DNA of 64,000 bases, taken from contig JAPMLR010000003.1 of assembly GCA_026410415.1 (NCBI GenBank), forward strand, positions 186,001 to 250,000, given 5' to 3'. The stretch comes from Denitratimonas yunnanensis (SeqCode). GTDB taxonomy: Bacteria > Pseudomonadota > Gammaproteobacteria > Xanthomonadales > Xanthomonadaceae. Positions 46,613 to 54,538 of the stretch are shown piece after piece; the first letter of the stretch is position 1; each line of letters begins with the position of its first letter. The position numbers and the translations under genes are program-made. The notes under the pieces were generated by a model. That model did not search any database. It had not been told where the DNA came from and was given only the letters and a program-made list of their open reading frames with translations.

Positions 46613-47539
46613 ATGTCCCTCGATCCCGCCGTGCGCGAACGCATCCAATCATTGCTTGACGACAATGCCGTCGTGCTGTTCATGAAAGGCGTGCCGGGCG
46701 CGCCGCAATGCGGCTTCTCGGCCAAGGCTTCGGGCATCCTCGAAAGTCTCGGCGTGCAATATGCCGGCATCAACGTGTTGACCGACCCGGACATCCGCGA
46801 AGGCATCAAGGCCTACGGCAACTGGCCCACCATTCCGCAGCTCTACATCAAGGGCGAACTGGTCGGCGGCAGCGACATCATCACCGGCCTGCTGGATTCC
46901 GGTGAGCTTTTTCCCTTGCTCGGCGTGCCCGCGCCGGACCGTACCCCGCCGCAGATCACCATCACGCCGGCTGCTGCCGAGGCGATTCGGGGTGCGATGG
47001 CGGACGCGGACGGGCTGGCTCTGCATCTGTCGATCGGCCCGCGTTTTGATGCGCAGTTCCAGCTTGCCCCGGCGTCGGGTGGGAGCATCGTGGCCGAATC
47101 CCAAGGCATTTCGGTGCATTTCGATCTTCCCAGCGCGCAGCGTGCGCGTGGCATCGAGATCGACTGGGTGGAGGATGTGCGTGGCGCGGGCTTGTCCATC
47201 CGCAATCCGAATGCGCCGCCTCCGGTGAAGACGATGTCGGTACGCGACCTGCATGACCGGATCATCGCCGGCAGCATCGATGTGATCGATGTTCGCCCGG
47301 CACAGGCACGTGCCATCGCGCCGTTTCCCGAGCCGCACGATGTATTCGACGAGACCACGCGCGAGCGTCTCGAGGCATTGCCCAAAGACCTGCCTATCGC
47401 CTTCCTTTGTCACCACGGTCAGTCATGCCGACAGGTTTCCGAACATTTCCGCAATCTTGGATTTCATGATCTCTACGACATCGAGGGCGGGATCGATGCC
47501 TGGTCGGTTGAAATCGATCCGACGGTGCCGCGCTATTGA
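46613..47539 (+). CDS. Monothiol glutaredoxin–A-type-like–rhodanese fusion
   Basis: A 308-residue three-domain protein. Residues ~1–105 are a Grx4-type monothiol glutaredoxin with CGFS active site (Cys33) and WPTIPQLYIKGELVGGSDI glutathione loop; such proteins carry Fe-S clusters. Residues ~118–205 resemble an IscA/ErpA A-type carrier (ITITPAAAEAIRG, VEDVRGAGLSIRNPNA) but all three cluster cysteines are missing. Residues ~210–308 are a rhodanese domain (SIDVIDVRPAQARAI, FLCHHGQSC with Cys266 as probable catalytic residue, GIDAWSVEIDP). This fusion is known in Xanthomonadales. AAGGAA lies seven bases before the ATG. It may deliver sulfur or clusters; its position after two transsulfuration genes fits sulfur supply. 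Confidence 0.92.
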   Translation: MSLDPAVRERIQSLLDDNAVVLFMKGVPGAPQCGFSAKASGILESLGVQYAGINVLTDPDIREGIKAYGNWPTIPQLYIKGELVGGSDIITGLLDSGELFPLLGVPAPDRTPPQITITPAAAEAIRGAMADADGLALHLSIGPRFDAQFQLAPASGGSIVAESQGISVHFDLPSAQRARGIEIDWVEDVRGAGLSIRNPNAPPPVKTMSVRDLHDRIIAGSIDVIDVRPAQARAIAPFPEPHDVFDETTRERLEALPKDLPIAFLCHHGQSCRQVSEHFRNLGFHDLYDIEGGIDAWSVEIDPTVPRY

Positions 47540-47709
47540 CGGAGCCGCCTTTGCCTGCGACGGTGGCGGAAACGTAAACTCCGGTGAATTCTTTGTCGCC
47601 GATCTGGAAAATGTGAGTGGTTGCGCTAGTCTTGTCACAGTGTGCAACATGGCTCACCGGAGCAATGCATCCGGCGATGGCCTCAGGCTATTCCTTGGGA
47701 GGGGCGGCA

Positions 47710-48027
47710 ATGAGGAAGAACACGATACGGCTGGCAGCGGCGGCGATGATGCTTCCGCTTCTGGCGGGATGCGGCGGTTCGCGCGAGTCGCAGGCCGCAG
47801 CTGCGTGTGAGGCGGCCGCCAGGGAGCGATCCGAGGGCAAGATGCTGGAAGTGGACCGCAAGGTTCTGGCGCAGGGCGCGACGAGCGAGTCAGGCGATAT
47901 CCTCAGGCTCCAGGCGCCAGTCACGTTCGATACCGGGCTGCAGTCCGAATACACCCAGACCCTCGAATGCCGGGTGCAGATATCGAACGGGCAGGTGCGC
48001 GTCATCGGGATCCAGTTCCTTTTCTGA
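47710..48027 (+). CDS. Small lipoprotein, unknown function
   Basis: A 105-residue protein with a lipoprotein signal (MRKNTIRLAAAAMMLPLLAGC, lipobox LAGC) and a mature part of ~85 residues that I do not recognise: a helix with EAAARERSEGKMLEVDRKVLAQ, then two predicted beta strands ending VRVIGIQFLF. One cysteine pair (Cys in AAACEAA and LECRV) could form a disulfide. The ATG at 47710 has GGAGG upstream and starts the signal, so a longer frame was not used. It lies alone between the fusion gene and gmk, in the same direction, and shows no regulatory signature. Confidence 0.78.
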   Translation: MRKNTIRLAAAAMMLPLLAGCGGSRESQAAAACEAAARERSEGKMLEVDRKVLAQGATSESGDILRLQAPVTFDTGLQSEYTQTLECRVQISNGQVRVIGIQFLF

Positions 48028-48139
48028 TTGCCGGGTGCGTTGCTCGTAGTACCATGCGTCGGTCATTCGGCTATTCGTGCCGGATCGGATAGCTGGAGCT
48101 GTTCTTGATCGCCATTCTTCCAGTCGGGTTGCGTCAGCC

Positions 48140-48760
48140 ATGAGCGCGCGCCGGGGTTGCCTGTTCGTCGTTTCCGCTCCATCCGGGGCGGGAAAGTCGT
48201 CGCTGGTCAATGCCGTGCTCGCCCGCGAGCCGGATATTTCGCTGTCGATATCGTTCACCTCGCGTGCTCCCCGTCCCAGCGAACGGCATGCCCAGCATTA
48301 CCATTTCGTCAGCGAGGAAACCTTCCGCGACATGATCGCTGCAGGTGATTTCTTCGAGCACGCCCGGGTACACGGCGACTACAAGGGAACCGCGCGCCAG
48401 TCCGTCGAGCCGTTCCTTGCATCCGGGCGCGACGTGTTGCTGGAGATCGACTGGCAGGGCGCGCGTCAGGTGCGGGAAAAGGTTCCCGATTGCGTGAGCG
48501 TGTTCATTCTTCCGCCCTCGCGCGAGGAACTGGAACGGCGTCTGCGAACCCGGGCGCAGGATTCGGAGGAAACCATTCTCCGGCGCCTGGCGGATTCGCG
48601 GGGCGAGATGTCGCATGCGCACGAGTTCGACTACATCGTGATCAACAACGATTTCGAACGCGCCGTGGACGACTTGTTGGCCATCGTGCGGGCGCAGCGA
48701 CTGCGGCGGGTGACGCAACTGGGCCGGAATGGGGCGCTGCTGGATTCGTTGCTGGCCTGA
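48140..48760 (+). CDS. gmk: Guanylate kinase
   Basis: Gmk phosphorylates GMP to GDP. The 206-residue protein has the P-loop SAPSGAGKSSL, the GMP-binding region with SFTSRAPRPSERHAQHYHFV and EETFRDMIAAGDFFEHARVHGDYKGT, the lid segment EIDWQGARQVREKVPD and the EEFRRRLRTR-like ELERRLRTRAQD. The start MSARRGCLFVVSAPSG is the family's; an in-frame ATG-less stretch precedes it. With rpoZ and spoT it forms the conserved gmk-rpoZ-spoT block of gammaproteobacteria, consistent with linkage of guanine nucleotides and the stringent response. rpoZ follows 72 bases later behind its own probable promoter. Confidence 0.97.
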   Translation: MSARRGCLFVVSAPSGAGKSSLVNAVLAREPDISLSISFTSRAPRPSERHAQHYHFVSEETFRDMIAAGDFFEHARVHGDYKGTARQSVEPFLASGRDVLLEIDWQGARQVREKVPDCVSVFILPPSREELERRLRTRAQDSEETILRRLADSRGEMSHAHEFDYIVINNDFERAVDDLLAIVRAQRLRRVTQLGRNGALLDSLLA

Positions 48761-48761
48761 T

Positions 48762-48791
48762 TTGCCGGTGCCTGCGCAGCTCGGGTAGAAT
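48762..48791 (+). promoter_or_regulatory. Probable rpoZ promoter
   Basis: TTGCCG (48762–48767) and TAGAAT (48786–48791) are separated by 18 bases and lie about 40 bases before the rpoZ start. The -35 box starts just after the gmk stop. Match to consensus is 4/6 and 5/6. Confidence 0.6.
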
Positions 48792-48832
48792 GCGCGGTTC
48801 CGTTGTCATTCCGGCTTTGGCCGAGGAACCTC

Positions 48833-49132
48833 ATGGCTCGTGTCACCGTAGAAGATTGCCTGGAAGTGGTCGATAACCGTTTCGAACTGGTCGTGCTTGC
48901 GTCCCGCCGCGCGCGCCAGCTCGCCAAGGGTGCGCAGAGCACGCTTGAGGGCGACGAACAGGAAGACAAGCCCACGGTTCTCGCACTTCGCGAGATCGCC
49001 GCGCGCAGCGTCAATGAAGCCTTGATCGAGGAAGTGGAGCGCGCCGAGCGCGAGCGTCGCGAGCGCGAAGCCTTGGAATGGGCGGCTGCCGAGGTGGATG
49101 ACGACCTCGGCAAGGGCGGCGACGATCTCTGA
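48833..49132 (+). CDS. rpoZ: RNA polymerase omega subunit
   Basis: Omega helps assemble the beta' subunit and is part of the ppGpp binding site. The 99-residue protein starts [34 protein letters not shown], the signature of the family, followed by [14 protein letters not shown] and an acidic C-terminal tail ending [11 protein letters not shown]. The ATG has GAGGAA seven bases upstream. It lies between gmk and spoT, as expected, so the omega–ppGpp link is mirrored in gene order. Its probable promoter lies in the gap after gmk. Confidence 0.97.
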   Translation: MARVTVEDCLEVVDNRFELVVLASRRARQLAKGAQSTLEGDEQEDKPTVLALREIAARSVNEALIEEVERAERERREREALEWAAAEVDDDLGKGGDDL

Positions 49133-49242
49133 TTTTTATGTGGGGCGAGGCGACCCTGATGCACCTCTGGACGCATCCGTGGATTAGCCTGTTTCCATCG
49201 CCCCACATTGCCCTCGCAGCGCTTGCTGCGTAGGCTGGCGAC

Positions 49243-51408
49243 ATGGTCGCTTCCGTACTTCCGCCCGCCGTCGTCGAGGCCGCGCCAGATCCATGCCCGG
49301 ATCTGGCCGATCGGCTGCTTCAGCGGGTGCGCGCCTATTTACCCGCCGATCAAGTTGAACTGATCTATCAGGCGTATCGTCTGGGCGCGTTGGCACACGA
49401 CGGGCAGACCAGAAAAAGCGGCGAGGCTTACATCACCCATCCCGTGTCGGTGGCGATGCTGCTGGTCGATTTGGGCATGGATGCGGAAACGTTGTGCGCC
49501 GCGATCCTGCATGACGTGCTGGAAGACACGCCGATCGCGCGGGAGCGCATCGCAGGCCAGTTTGGCGAGACGGTTGCCGAACTGGTCGACGGTGTCACCA
49601 AGCTGGACAAGCTGCACTTCCGCGACCGGCAGGAGGCCACTGCGGAGAGTTTCCGAAAAATGCTGATGGCGATGGCGCGCGACTTGCGCGTGATCCTGAT
49701 CAAGCTCGCCGATCGCCTCCACAACATGCGCACCATCGACTCGATGAGTGCCGCGTCGCGCCGCCGCATCGCGCGCGAAACTCTGGACATCTACGCACCC
49801 ATCGCCCAGCGCCTGGGCATGAACCAGATCAAGGGCGAGTTGCAAGACCTGGGCTTCAAGGGGCTGTATCCCAAGCGCCATGCCGTCATCACGCGCCACG
49901 TGAAAACCCTGCCGGTGTCGCGCCACGAGACGATGAGCCGGATCGAGGCAGCCTTGGCACAGAATTTGGCCCATGAGGGGATTCCGCATCGGCTGGTGTG
50001 GCGGGTGAAGTCTCCTTACAGCATCTACCGCAAGATGAAGCAGGAGCAGAAGTCCTTCGACCAGGTCATGGACGTGTTCGGCTTCCGCGTGATCGTGGGG
50101 GGGGTCATGCAGTGCTACATGGCGCTGGGCGCGGTGCATTCGCTTTACAAGCCGGTCGACAAACGATTCCGTGATTTCATCGCCATCCCCAAGGCGAACG
50201 GCTACCAGTCGCTGCATACCTTGCTGTTCAGTCCGTTCGGTTCGCCGATCGAGGTGCAGATTCGTACCGAGGAAATGGATCAGGTGGCCGAGCGCGGCAT
50301 TGCTGCCCATTGGCTCTACAAGTCGACCGATGGCAGCGGCAGCAGCGCCCAGAGCCGGGCCCAGGCGTGGCTCTCGGGCTTGCTGGAAAGCCAGCAGGCA
50401 GCCGGCTCGTCGCTGGAGTTTCTCGACAACGTCAAGGTGGACCTGTTCCCCGACGAGGTCTATCTGTTCTCGCCCAAGGGCGACATCCTCTCGTTGCCGC
50501 GCAATGCCACGGCGCTGGATTTCGCTTACGCAGTCCATACCGGTGTGGGCGATCATGCGGTGGCAGCGCGTATCGACAAGAAACTGGCGCCGTTGCGTAC
50601 GCGTTTGATCAATGGCCAGACGGTCGAGATCATCACGGCGCCGTCGGCCGCGCCCAACCCGAGCTGGCTGGAATGGGTGGTCTCCAGTCGTGCACGTACC
50701 GCGATCCGCCACTTTCTCAAGCACTTGCAGCACGAGGATGCTGTGGAGCTGGGGCACCGGATGCTCGACCGCGCGCTTGAATCGGTCGACAGCTCGCTCG
50801 ATCGCATTCCGTCCAAGGTGCTTGACCAGTACCTGGCCGAATCGCGTCTGCGCCGACTCGAGGATCTTCTGGCCGAGATCGCGCTCGGTAATCGGATGGC
50901 GATCCAGGTGGCTCAGGCGCTCACTCGCGATGCCGATGGTCAGACCCACGAACCACATGCCCCAAGTGCCGAGAAGATTCTCATCACCGGTGCCGAGCGC
51001 GGTGTACTCAACTTCCCCATCTGCTGCCTGCCGGTGCCGGGCGACGACATCATCGGTTTCATGTCCACTGGCAAGGGCATCGTCGTGCACCGGGCGGATT
51101 GCCCGAACGTGCCCGAGTTGCGCAAGAGTCCCGAGCGGTGGGTGCCGATCGGCTGGGGCAGGGAGGTCACCGGTGATTTCCGTTCCGCCATCCGGGTGGA
51201 GGTCGAGAACAAGCCCGGCGTGCTGGCGCGCGTGGCCGCCGCCATCGCCGAGACCGAGGCCAATATCGACAATGTGGAATATCAGGAGCGCGACCTGCGC
51301 TCGGCCGTGATCGTGTTTTCCATCGATGTGCGCAACCGCAAGCATCTGGCCGACGTGATCCGTCGCGTGCGGCGCCTGAACGTGGTCATCGGGGTGCAAC
51401 GACGCTGA
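49243..51408 (+). CDS. spoT: Bifunctional (p)ppGpp synthetase/hydrolase SpoT
   Basis: SpoT makes and degrades the alarmone (p)ppGpp. The 721-residue protein has an N-terminal HD hydrolase domain with metal ligands intact (HDGQTRKSGEAYITHP, ILHDVLEDTPI, DRLHNMRT), the synthetase domain with FRDFIAIPKANGYQSLHT and EVQIRTEEMDQVAE, then TGS (DEVYLFSPKGDILSLPRNATALDFAYAVHT) and C-terminal ACT (RVEVENKPGVLARVAAAI). The intact HD part says hydrolase activity is kept, separating it from RelA. It follows rpoZ by 110 bases; a convergent TonB-like gene begins 40 bases past the stop. The ribosome-binding site is weak. Confidence 0.96.
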   Translation: MVASVLPPAVVEAAPDPCPDLADRLLQRVRAYLPADQVELIYQAYRLGALAHDGQTRKSGEAYITHPVSVAMLLVDLGMDAETLCAAILHDVLEDTPIARERIAGQFGETVAELVDGVTKLDKLHFRDRQEATAESFRKMLMAMARDLRVILIKLADRLHNMRTIDSMSAASRRRIARETLDIYAPIAQRLGMNQIKGELQDLGFKGLYPKRHAVITRHVKTLPVSRHETMSRIEAALAQNLAHEGIPHRLVWRVKSPYSIYRKMKQEQKSFDQVMDVFGFRVIVGGVMQCYMALGAVHSLYKPVDKRFRDFIAIPKANGYQSLHTLLFSPFGSPIEVQIRTEEMDQVAERGIAAHWLYKSTDGSGSSAQSRAQAWLSGLLESQQAAGSSLEFLDNVKVDLFPDEVYLFSPKGDILSLPRNATALDFAYAVHTGVGDHAVAARIDKKLAPLRTRLINGQTVEIITAPSAAPNPSWLEWVVSSRARTAIRHFLKHLQHEDAVELGHRMLDRALESVDSSLDRIPSKVLDQYLAESRLRRLEDLLAEIALGNRMAIQVAQALTRDADGQTHEPHAPSAEKILITGAERGVLNFPICCLPVPGDDIIGFMSTGKGIVVHRADCPNVPELRKSPERWVPIGWGREVTGDFRSAIRVEVENKPGVLARVAAAIAETEANIDNVEYQERDLRSAVIVFSIDVRNRKHLADVIRRVRRLNVVIGVQRR

Positions 51409-51448
51409 CGGCCAGTACATGGCGCAGTTGTGGGGATGGGTGGCGCAG

Positions 51449-52312
51449 TCAGCGGCTTTGCATCACGTTGCCGGGCAGGTAGTGCCAGGTTCTGGTGATG
51501 TGCAGGATGTCGGTGCCGTCTCCGGTGCTCGGCAACGGGCCGAAGGGTTCGGCGAGTTTCACCGTGCGTATCGCCGCCTCATCGAGCACGGGAATTCCAC
51601 TGGGCTGCACGATGGTGATGTCCTCGACGCTGCCGTCGCGACGTACCGCGACGGTCAGCACCAGTTGCCCGATCAGGCCGCGGCGACGGGCTTCGTCGGG
51701 ATAGTTCAGGTTGCCGATGCGTTCCACCCGGGCCTGCCAAGCACGCAGATACGCCGCATACTCGTACTCGCGCGTGTTGGCCGAAACGAACTTGCGCTTG
51801 GGGCGTTTCGCATATTGTTGCTCGCGCCGCTCCACCGAGGCGGCCAGTCGCGCCATTTCCAGGCTGCGTTCGATCAGTTCGCGGCTGGTCGGCAACGGCG
51901 TAGCAGGAGTGGCCACCGTCTGGCTGTTATCGACCTGCAGGGCGGAAGGGGCTGGCGATGCAACCATTGCCTCGCGTGTCTGCATCTGCGGGCGCGGCGC
52001 ACCGGCCTCCATCGGCACCGGTGCGATGCCGGGAGCGGGATTGGGTGCCGGTGCGGGCTGCATTTCGCTCGGGCGCTCGGCAGTGTCGGACTCACCACCA
52101 CCGGACTGGCTCGTCTGGGCAAGAAAGTCGGCCTTGTCAGGAGCCTCGCTCGAATGGGTCTGCACCAGAATCACATCGAGTGTTGGCAATACCGGGGCCG
52201 GATCGTCGATGGAAAATCCGATGCCAAGCGCAAGCACGCCATGCGCGAGGAGCGAGAAAACCAGCGTGGCAGTCAATCGATCGCCACTGGTGACGCGTGG
52301 CGCGGCGCTCAC
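51449..52312 (-). CDS. TonB-like energy transducer
   Basis: A 287-residue protein with one membrane helix near the N-terminus (residues ~13–32, LTATLVFSLLAHGVLALGIG), a Pro- and Ser-rich periplasmic linker, and a C-terminal TonB domain (residues ~190–285: YPDEARRRGLIGQLVLTVAVRRDGSVEDITIVQPSG). The residues before it (REYEYAAYLRAWQARVERIGNLNYP) are typical. TonB couples ExbB/ExbD to outer-membrane receptors, but no exbBD is here; paralogues of this kind near pil genes may serve pilus functions. It begins with GTG, which overlaps the gshB stop by four bases (GTGA), so it is translationally coupled to gshB. It converges with spoT. Confidence 0.87.
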   Translation of the reverse strand: MSAAPRVTSGDRLTATLVFSLLAHGVLALGIGFSIDDPAPVLPTLDVILVQTHSSEAPDKADFLAQTSQSGGGESDTAERPSEMQPAPAPNPAPGIAPVPMEAGAPRPQMQTREAMVASPAPSALQVDNSQTVATPATPLPTSRELIERSLEMARLAASVERREQQYAKRPKRKFVSANTREYEYAAYLRAWQARVERIGNLNYPDEARRRGLIGQLVLTVAVRRDGSVEDITIVQPSGIPVLDEAAIRTVKLAEPFGPLPSTGDGTDILHITRTWHYLPGNVMQSR

Positions 52313-53256
52313 GCGATCGTGGCCTCGATGCGATCGAACAGGTCGCCGGCGATGTTGAGGCCGAACTGCGCATCAAGCTCACGCATGCAGGTGGGGCTTG
52401 TGACATTGACCTCGGTCAGCCAGTCGCCGATCACGTCCAGACCCACCAGCCGCATCCCGCGTCGTTTCAGTTCTGGGCCGACTTGGGCGGCGATCCAGCG
52501 ATCGCGTTCGCTCAGTGGCCGGCCTTCGCCGCGTCCCCCTGCGGCGAGGTTGCCGCGGAACTCGTCCCCCTGCGGGATGCGCGCGAGACAGTAGGGTACG
52601 GGTTCTCCGTCGATAAGCAGGATGCGCTTGTCGCCATCGACGATCTCCGGCAGGTATTTCTGCGCCATCGCGAAGTTGCGCCCGCCGTCGGTGAGCGTTT
52701 CCAGAATCACGTTGAGGTTGGCTTCGCCGGCGCGGGCACGGAAGATCGAGCGGCCACCCATCCCATCCAACGGCTTCAACACGCACTCACCGTGTTCGGC
52801 AACGAACGCTTTGAGCGTGGTCGCATCGCCCGAGACCAGGGTTGGCGGGCAGCATTGCGGGAATAGCAGTGCTGCCAGTTTTTCATTCATGTCGCGCAAC
52901 CCCTGCGGGTCGTTCACCACCATCGTGCCCTCGCGCTGCGCCATGCCCAGTATCTGCGTGGCGTGGATGTAGGCGGCATCCACCGGTGGGTCGGTACGCA
53001 TGAAAGCCAGGTCGAACTCGCGCATGGGGCGCATGCGAGGCGCGTCTGCGCTGAACCAGTCGCGTACGTCATCGCGCACCGTCACGGGGGTCGCGCTGAT
53101 CCGGGCTGCGCCATCGCGCACGCCCATGTCGGCTATGCCGGCCACGTGCACATGATGTCCCCGTCGCTGCGCCTCCAGCAGCAGCGCGAAGCTCGTATCC
53201 TTGGCGATCTTGATCGACCCGATCGGATCCATCACCACGATCACATTCAGCGCCAC
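52309..53256 (-). CDS. gshB: Glutathione synthetase
   Basis: GshB joins gamma-glutamylcysteine and glycine with ATP, the second step of glutathione synthesis. The 315-residue protein is an ATP-grasp enzyme: FDLAFMRTDPPVDAAYIHATQIL, NDPQGLRDMNEKL, ECVLKPLDGMGGRSIFRA, RILLIDGEPVPYCLARIP, and the metal-binding TEVNVTSPT. The GTG at 53256 (VALNVIVVMDPIGSIKIAKD) was chosen because AAGGTGA lies just upstream and the sequence is the family's N-terminus. A TonB-like gene overlaps its 3' end. Divergent from pilG, as in Xanthomonadaceae. It supplies glutathione for the ArsC, MaiA and glutaredoxin products encoded in this window. Confidence 0.96.
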   Translation of the reverse strand: MALNVIVVMDPIGSIKIAKDTSFALLLEAQRRGHHVHVAGIADMGVRDGAARISATPVTVRDDVRDWFSADAPRMRPMREFDLAFMRTDPPVDAAYIHATQILGMAQREGTMVVNDPQGLRDMNEKLAALLFPQCCPPTLVSGDATTLKAFVAEHGECVLKPLDGMGGRSIFRARAGEANLNVILETLTDGGRNFAMAQKYLPEIVDGDKRILLIDGEPVPYCLARIPQGDEFRGNLAAGGRGEGRPLSERDRWIAAQVGPELKRRGMRLVGLDVIGDWLTEVNVTSPTCMRELDAQFGLNIAGDLFDRIEATIA

Positions 53257-53303
53257 GATGTCACCTTGATGTTTGCGCAAAACCCGCGCTGGTGCGGGCG
53301 GTC

Positions 53304-53316
53304 GTCTATACTAGAC
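53304..53316. promoter_or_regulatory. Palindrome with -10-like boxes between gshB and pilG
   Basis: GTCTA-TAC-TAGAC is symmetric and contains TATACT on the plus strand and TAGTAT on the minus strand. The position, 48 bases before gshB, suits a -10 for gshB; a -35 box was not found. Confidence 0.3.
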
Positions 53317-53362
53317 TACACACGCATCGCGGTGCCGAAAGAGTCTTTTCGGGGAGACAGCC

Positions 53363-53392
53363 TTGACAGGCGTCGGCATCCGTTGCGATATA
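53363..53392 (+). promoter_or_regulatory. Possible pilG promoter
   Basis: A perfect TTGACA (53363–53368) is followed 18 bases later by GATATA (53387–53392), about 50 bases before pilG. The -10 is only a 3/6 match, so this depends on the -35. Confidence 0.4.
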
Positions 53393-53441
53393 GCAGTCTC
53401 TGCACGGCGATCGGTCGTCGTGCCTCAAAGGGAACCACTGG

Positions 53442-53837
53442 ATGGATGGCAACGCGAGCAATCTGGCTGGGATGCGGGTCATGGTCATCGACGACTCCAA
53501 GACCATACGGCGCACTGCGGAAACCCTCTTGAAGAAGGAAGGTTGCGAAGTCTTCACCGCCACTGACGGGTTCGAGGCGCTGGCCAAGATCGCCGACAAT
53601 CAGCCCCAGATCATTTTCGTGGACATCATGATGCCGCGCCTGGATGGCTATCAGACCTGCGCGTTGATCAAGAACAACCAGTTGTTCAAGTCCACGCCCG
53701 TGATCATGCTGTCGTCCAAGGACGGGCTGTTCGACAAGGCCAAGGGGCGAATCGTCGGTTCTGAGCAGTACCTCACCAAGCCGTTTACCCGGGAAGAGCT
53801 ACTCTCGGCCATACGGCGGCATGTGCCACAAAGTTGA
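53442..53837 (+). CDS. pilG: Twitching motility response regulator PilG
   Basis: A 131-residue stand-alone CheY-like receiver, acidic pair in MVIDDSKT, phosphoacceptor Asp61 in FVDIMMPRLDG, Ser91 in MLSSKDG and Lys113 in LTKPFT. The wording SKTIRRTAETLLKKEGCEVFTATDGFEALAKI is that of PilG, which receives phosphate from the ChpA/PilL kinase and promotes pilus extension and cAMP signalling in Pseudomonas. AAAGGGAA lies upstream. It starts the chemosensory operon, but the next gene is pilI, since pilH, the second receiver usually present after pilG, is absent. A TTGACA hexamer stands before it. Confidence 0.94.
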   Translation: MDGNASNLAGMRVMVIDDSKTIRRTAETLLKKEGCEVFTATDGFEALAKIADNQPQIIFVDIMMPRLDGYQTCALIKNNQLFKSTPVIMLSSKDGLFDKAKGRIVGSEQYLTKPFTREELLSAIRRHVPQS

Positions 53838-53956
53838 TCGCCAACTCTCGGGGGGGGCATGGCAAGCATCCAGTACAACGCAGAAGAACGTCATGTATCG
53901 GCCCGGATCGGGGTGATCCGTCCGTGGTCGATGGATGGGGTTGAGGTGTGGGGGTG

Positions 53957-54499
53957 ATGTCCATCCACGCCAGTCCATTCGACATCCTGCTCGATTACGA
54001 GCGTCGTAGTTTGGGGCATGTGGCCGGAGTGCCGGACCAGATCGATGCCCCGGGTCTGTGGCGCGGAATCGCATTTCGGCTCGGCTCGCGGCTCCTGGCT
54101 GCGAATTTCTCCGAGGTCGTCGAAATCATTTCCGTGCCGCCACTGACGCCAGTGCCTGGCGCTGACGCCTGGCTTCTCGGGGTGGCCAACCTGCGCAGCT
54201 CGTTGCTGCCGGTGGTGGATCTCAAACAGTATCTGGAGGGCGAGCGCACCGTGCAGCATGCCGGAACGCGCGCACTGGTCGTGCGGCAGAGCGGCGGCAA
54301 TGTCGCAGTGCTGATCGACGAACTGCTCGGTCAGCGCAATTTTCATACGGGCCAGATCGTGCCGGCCGAGGACATCGGCGCGGGAGGCTACGCGCCATTT
54401 GTGCAGCAGGCGTATCGTGTCGGCGATGTGATTTGGGGCGTGTTCGACATGGCACGGTTGACGCGCACGCCGGAGTTCCGGCAAGCGGCCGCCGCATGA
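53957..54499 (+). CDS. pilI: CheW-like adaptor PilI
   Basis: A 180-residue CheW-domain protein linking the PilJ receptor to the ChpA kinase. The domain runs from ~residue 35 (WRGIAFRLGSRLLAANFSEVVEIISVPPLTPVPGADAWLLGVANLRSSLLPVVDLKQYL), with the typical LGVANLRG-type loop, to LVVRQSGGNVAVLIDELLGQRNFH. The ATG at 53957 was chosen; GTG codons six and nine bases earlier are possible, and the G-rich upstream sequence gives several weak ribosome-binding sites. It lies 119 bases after pilG, in a gap where pilH would be in other species. PilJ follows 39 bases later. Confidence 0.9.
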   Translation: MSIHASPFDILLDYERRSLGHVAGVPDQIDAPGLWRGIAFRLGSRLLAANFSEVVEIISVPPLTPVPGADAWLLGVANLRSSLLPVVDLKQYLEGERTVQHAGTRALVVRQSGGNVAVLIDELLGQRNFHTGQIVPAEDIGAGGYAPFVQQAYRVGDVIWGVFDMARLTRTPEFRQAAAA

Positions 54500-54538
54500 G
54501 GCGGCGCATCGAACGTATTTCAGGGTGAGGTTCTTGCA

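Noticed and set aside
53838..53956. A remnant of pilH in the gap between pilG and pilI
   Set aside because: The gap is only 119 bases and has no receiver-domain motif.
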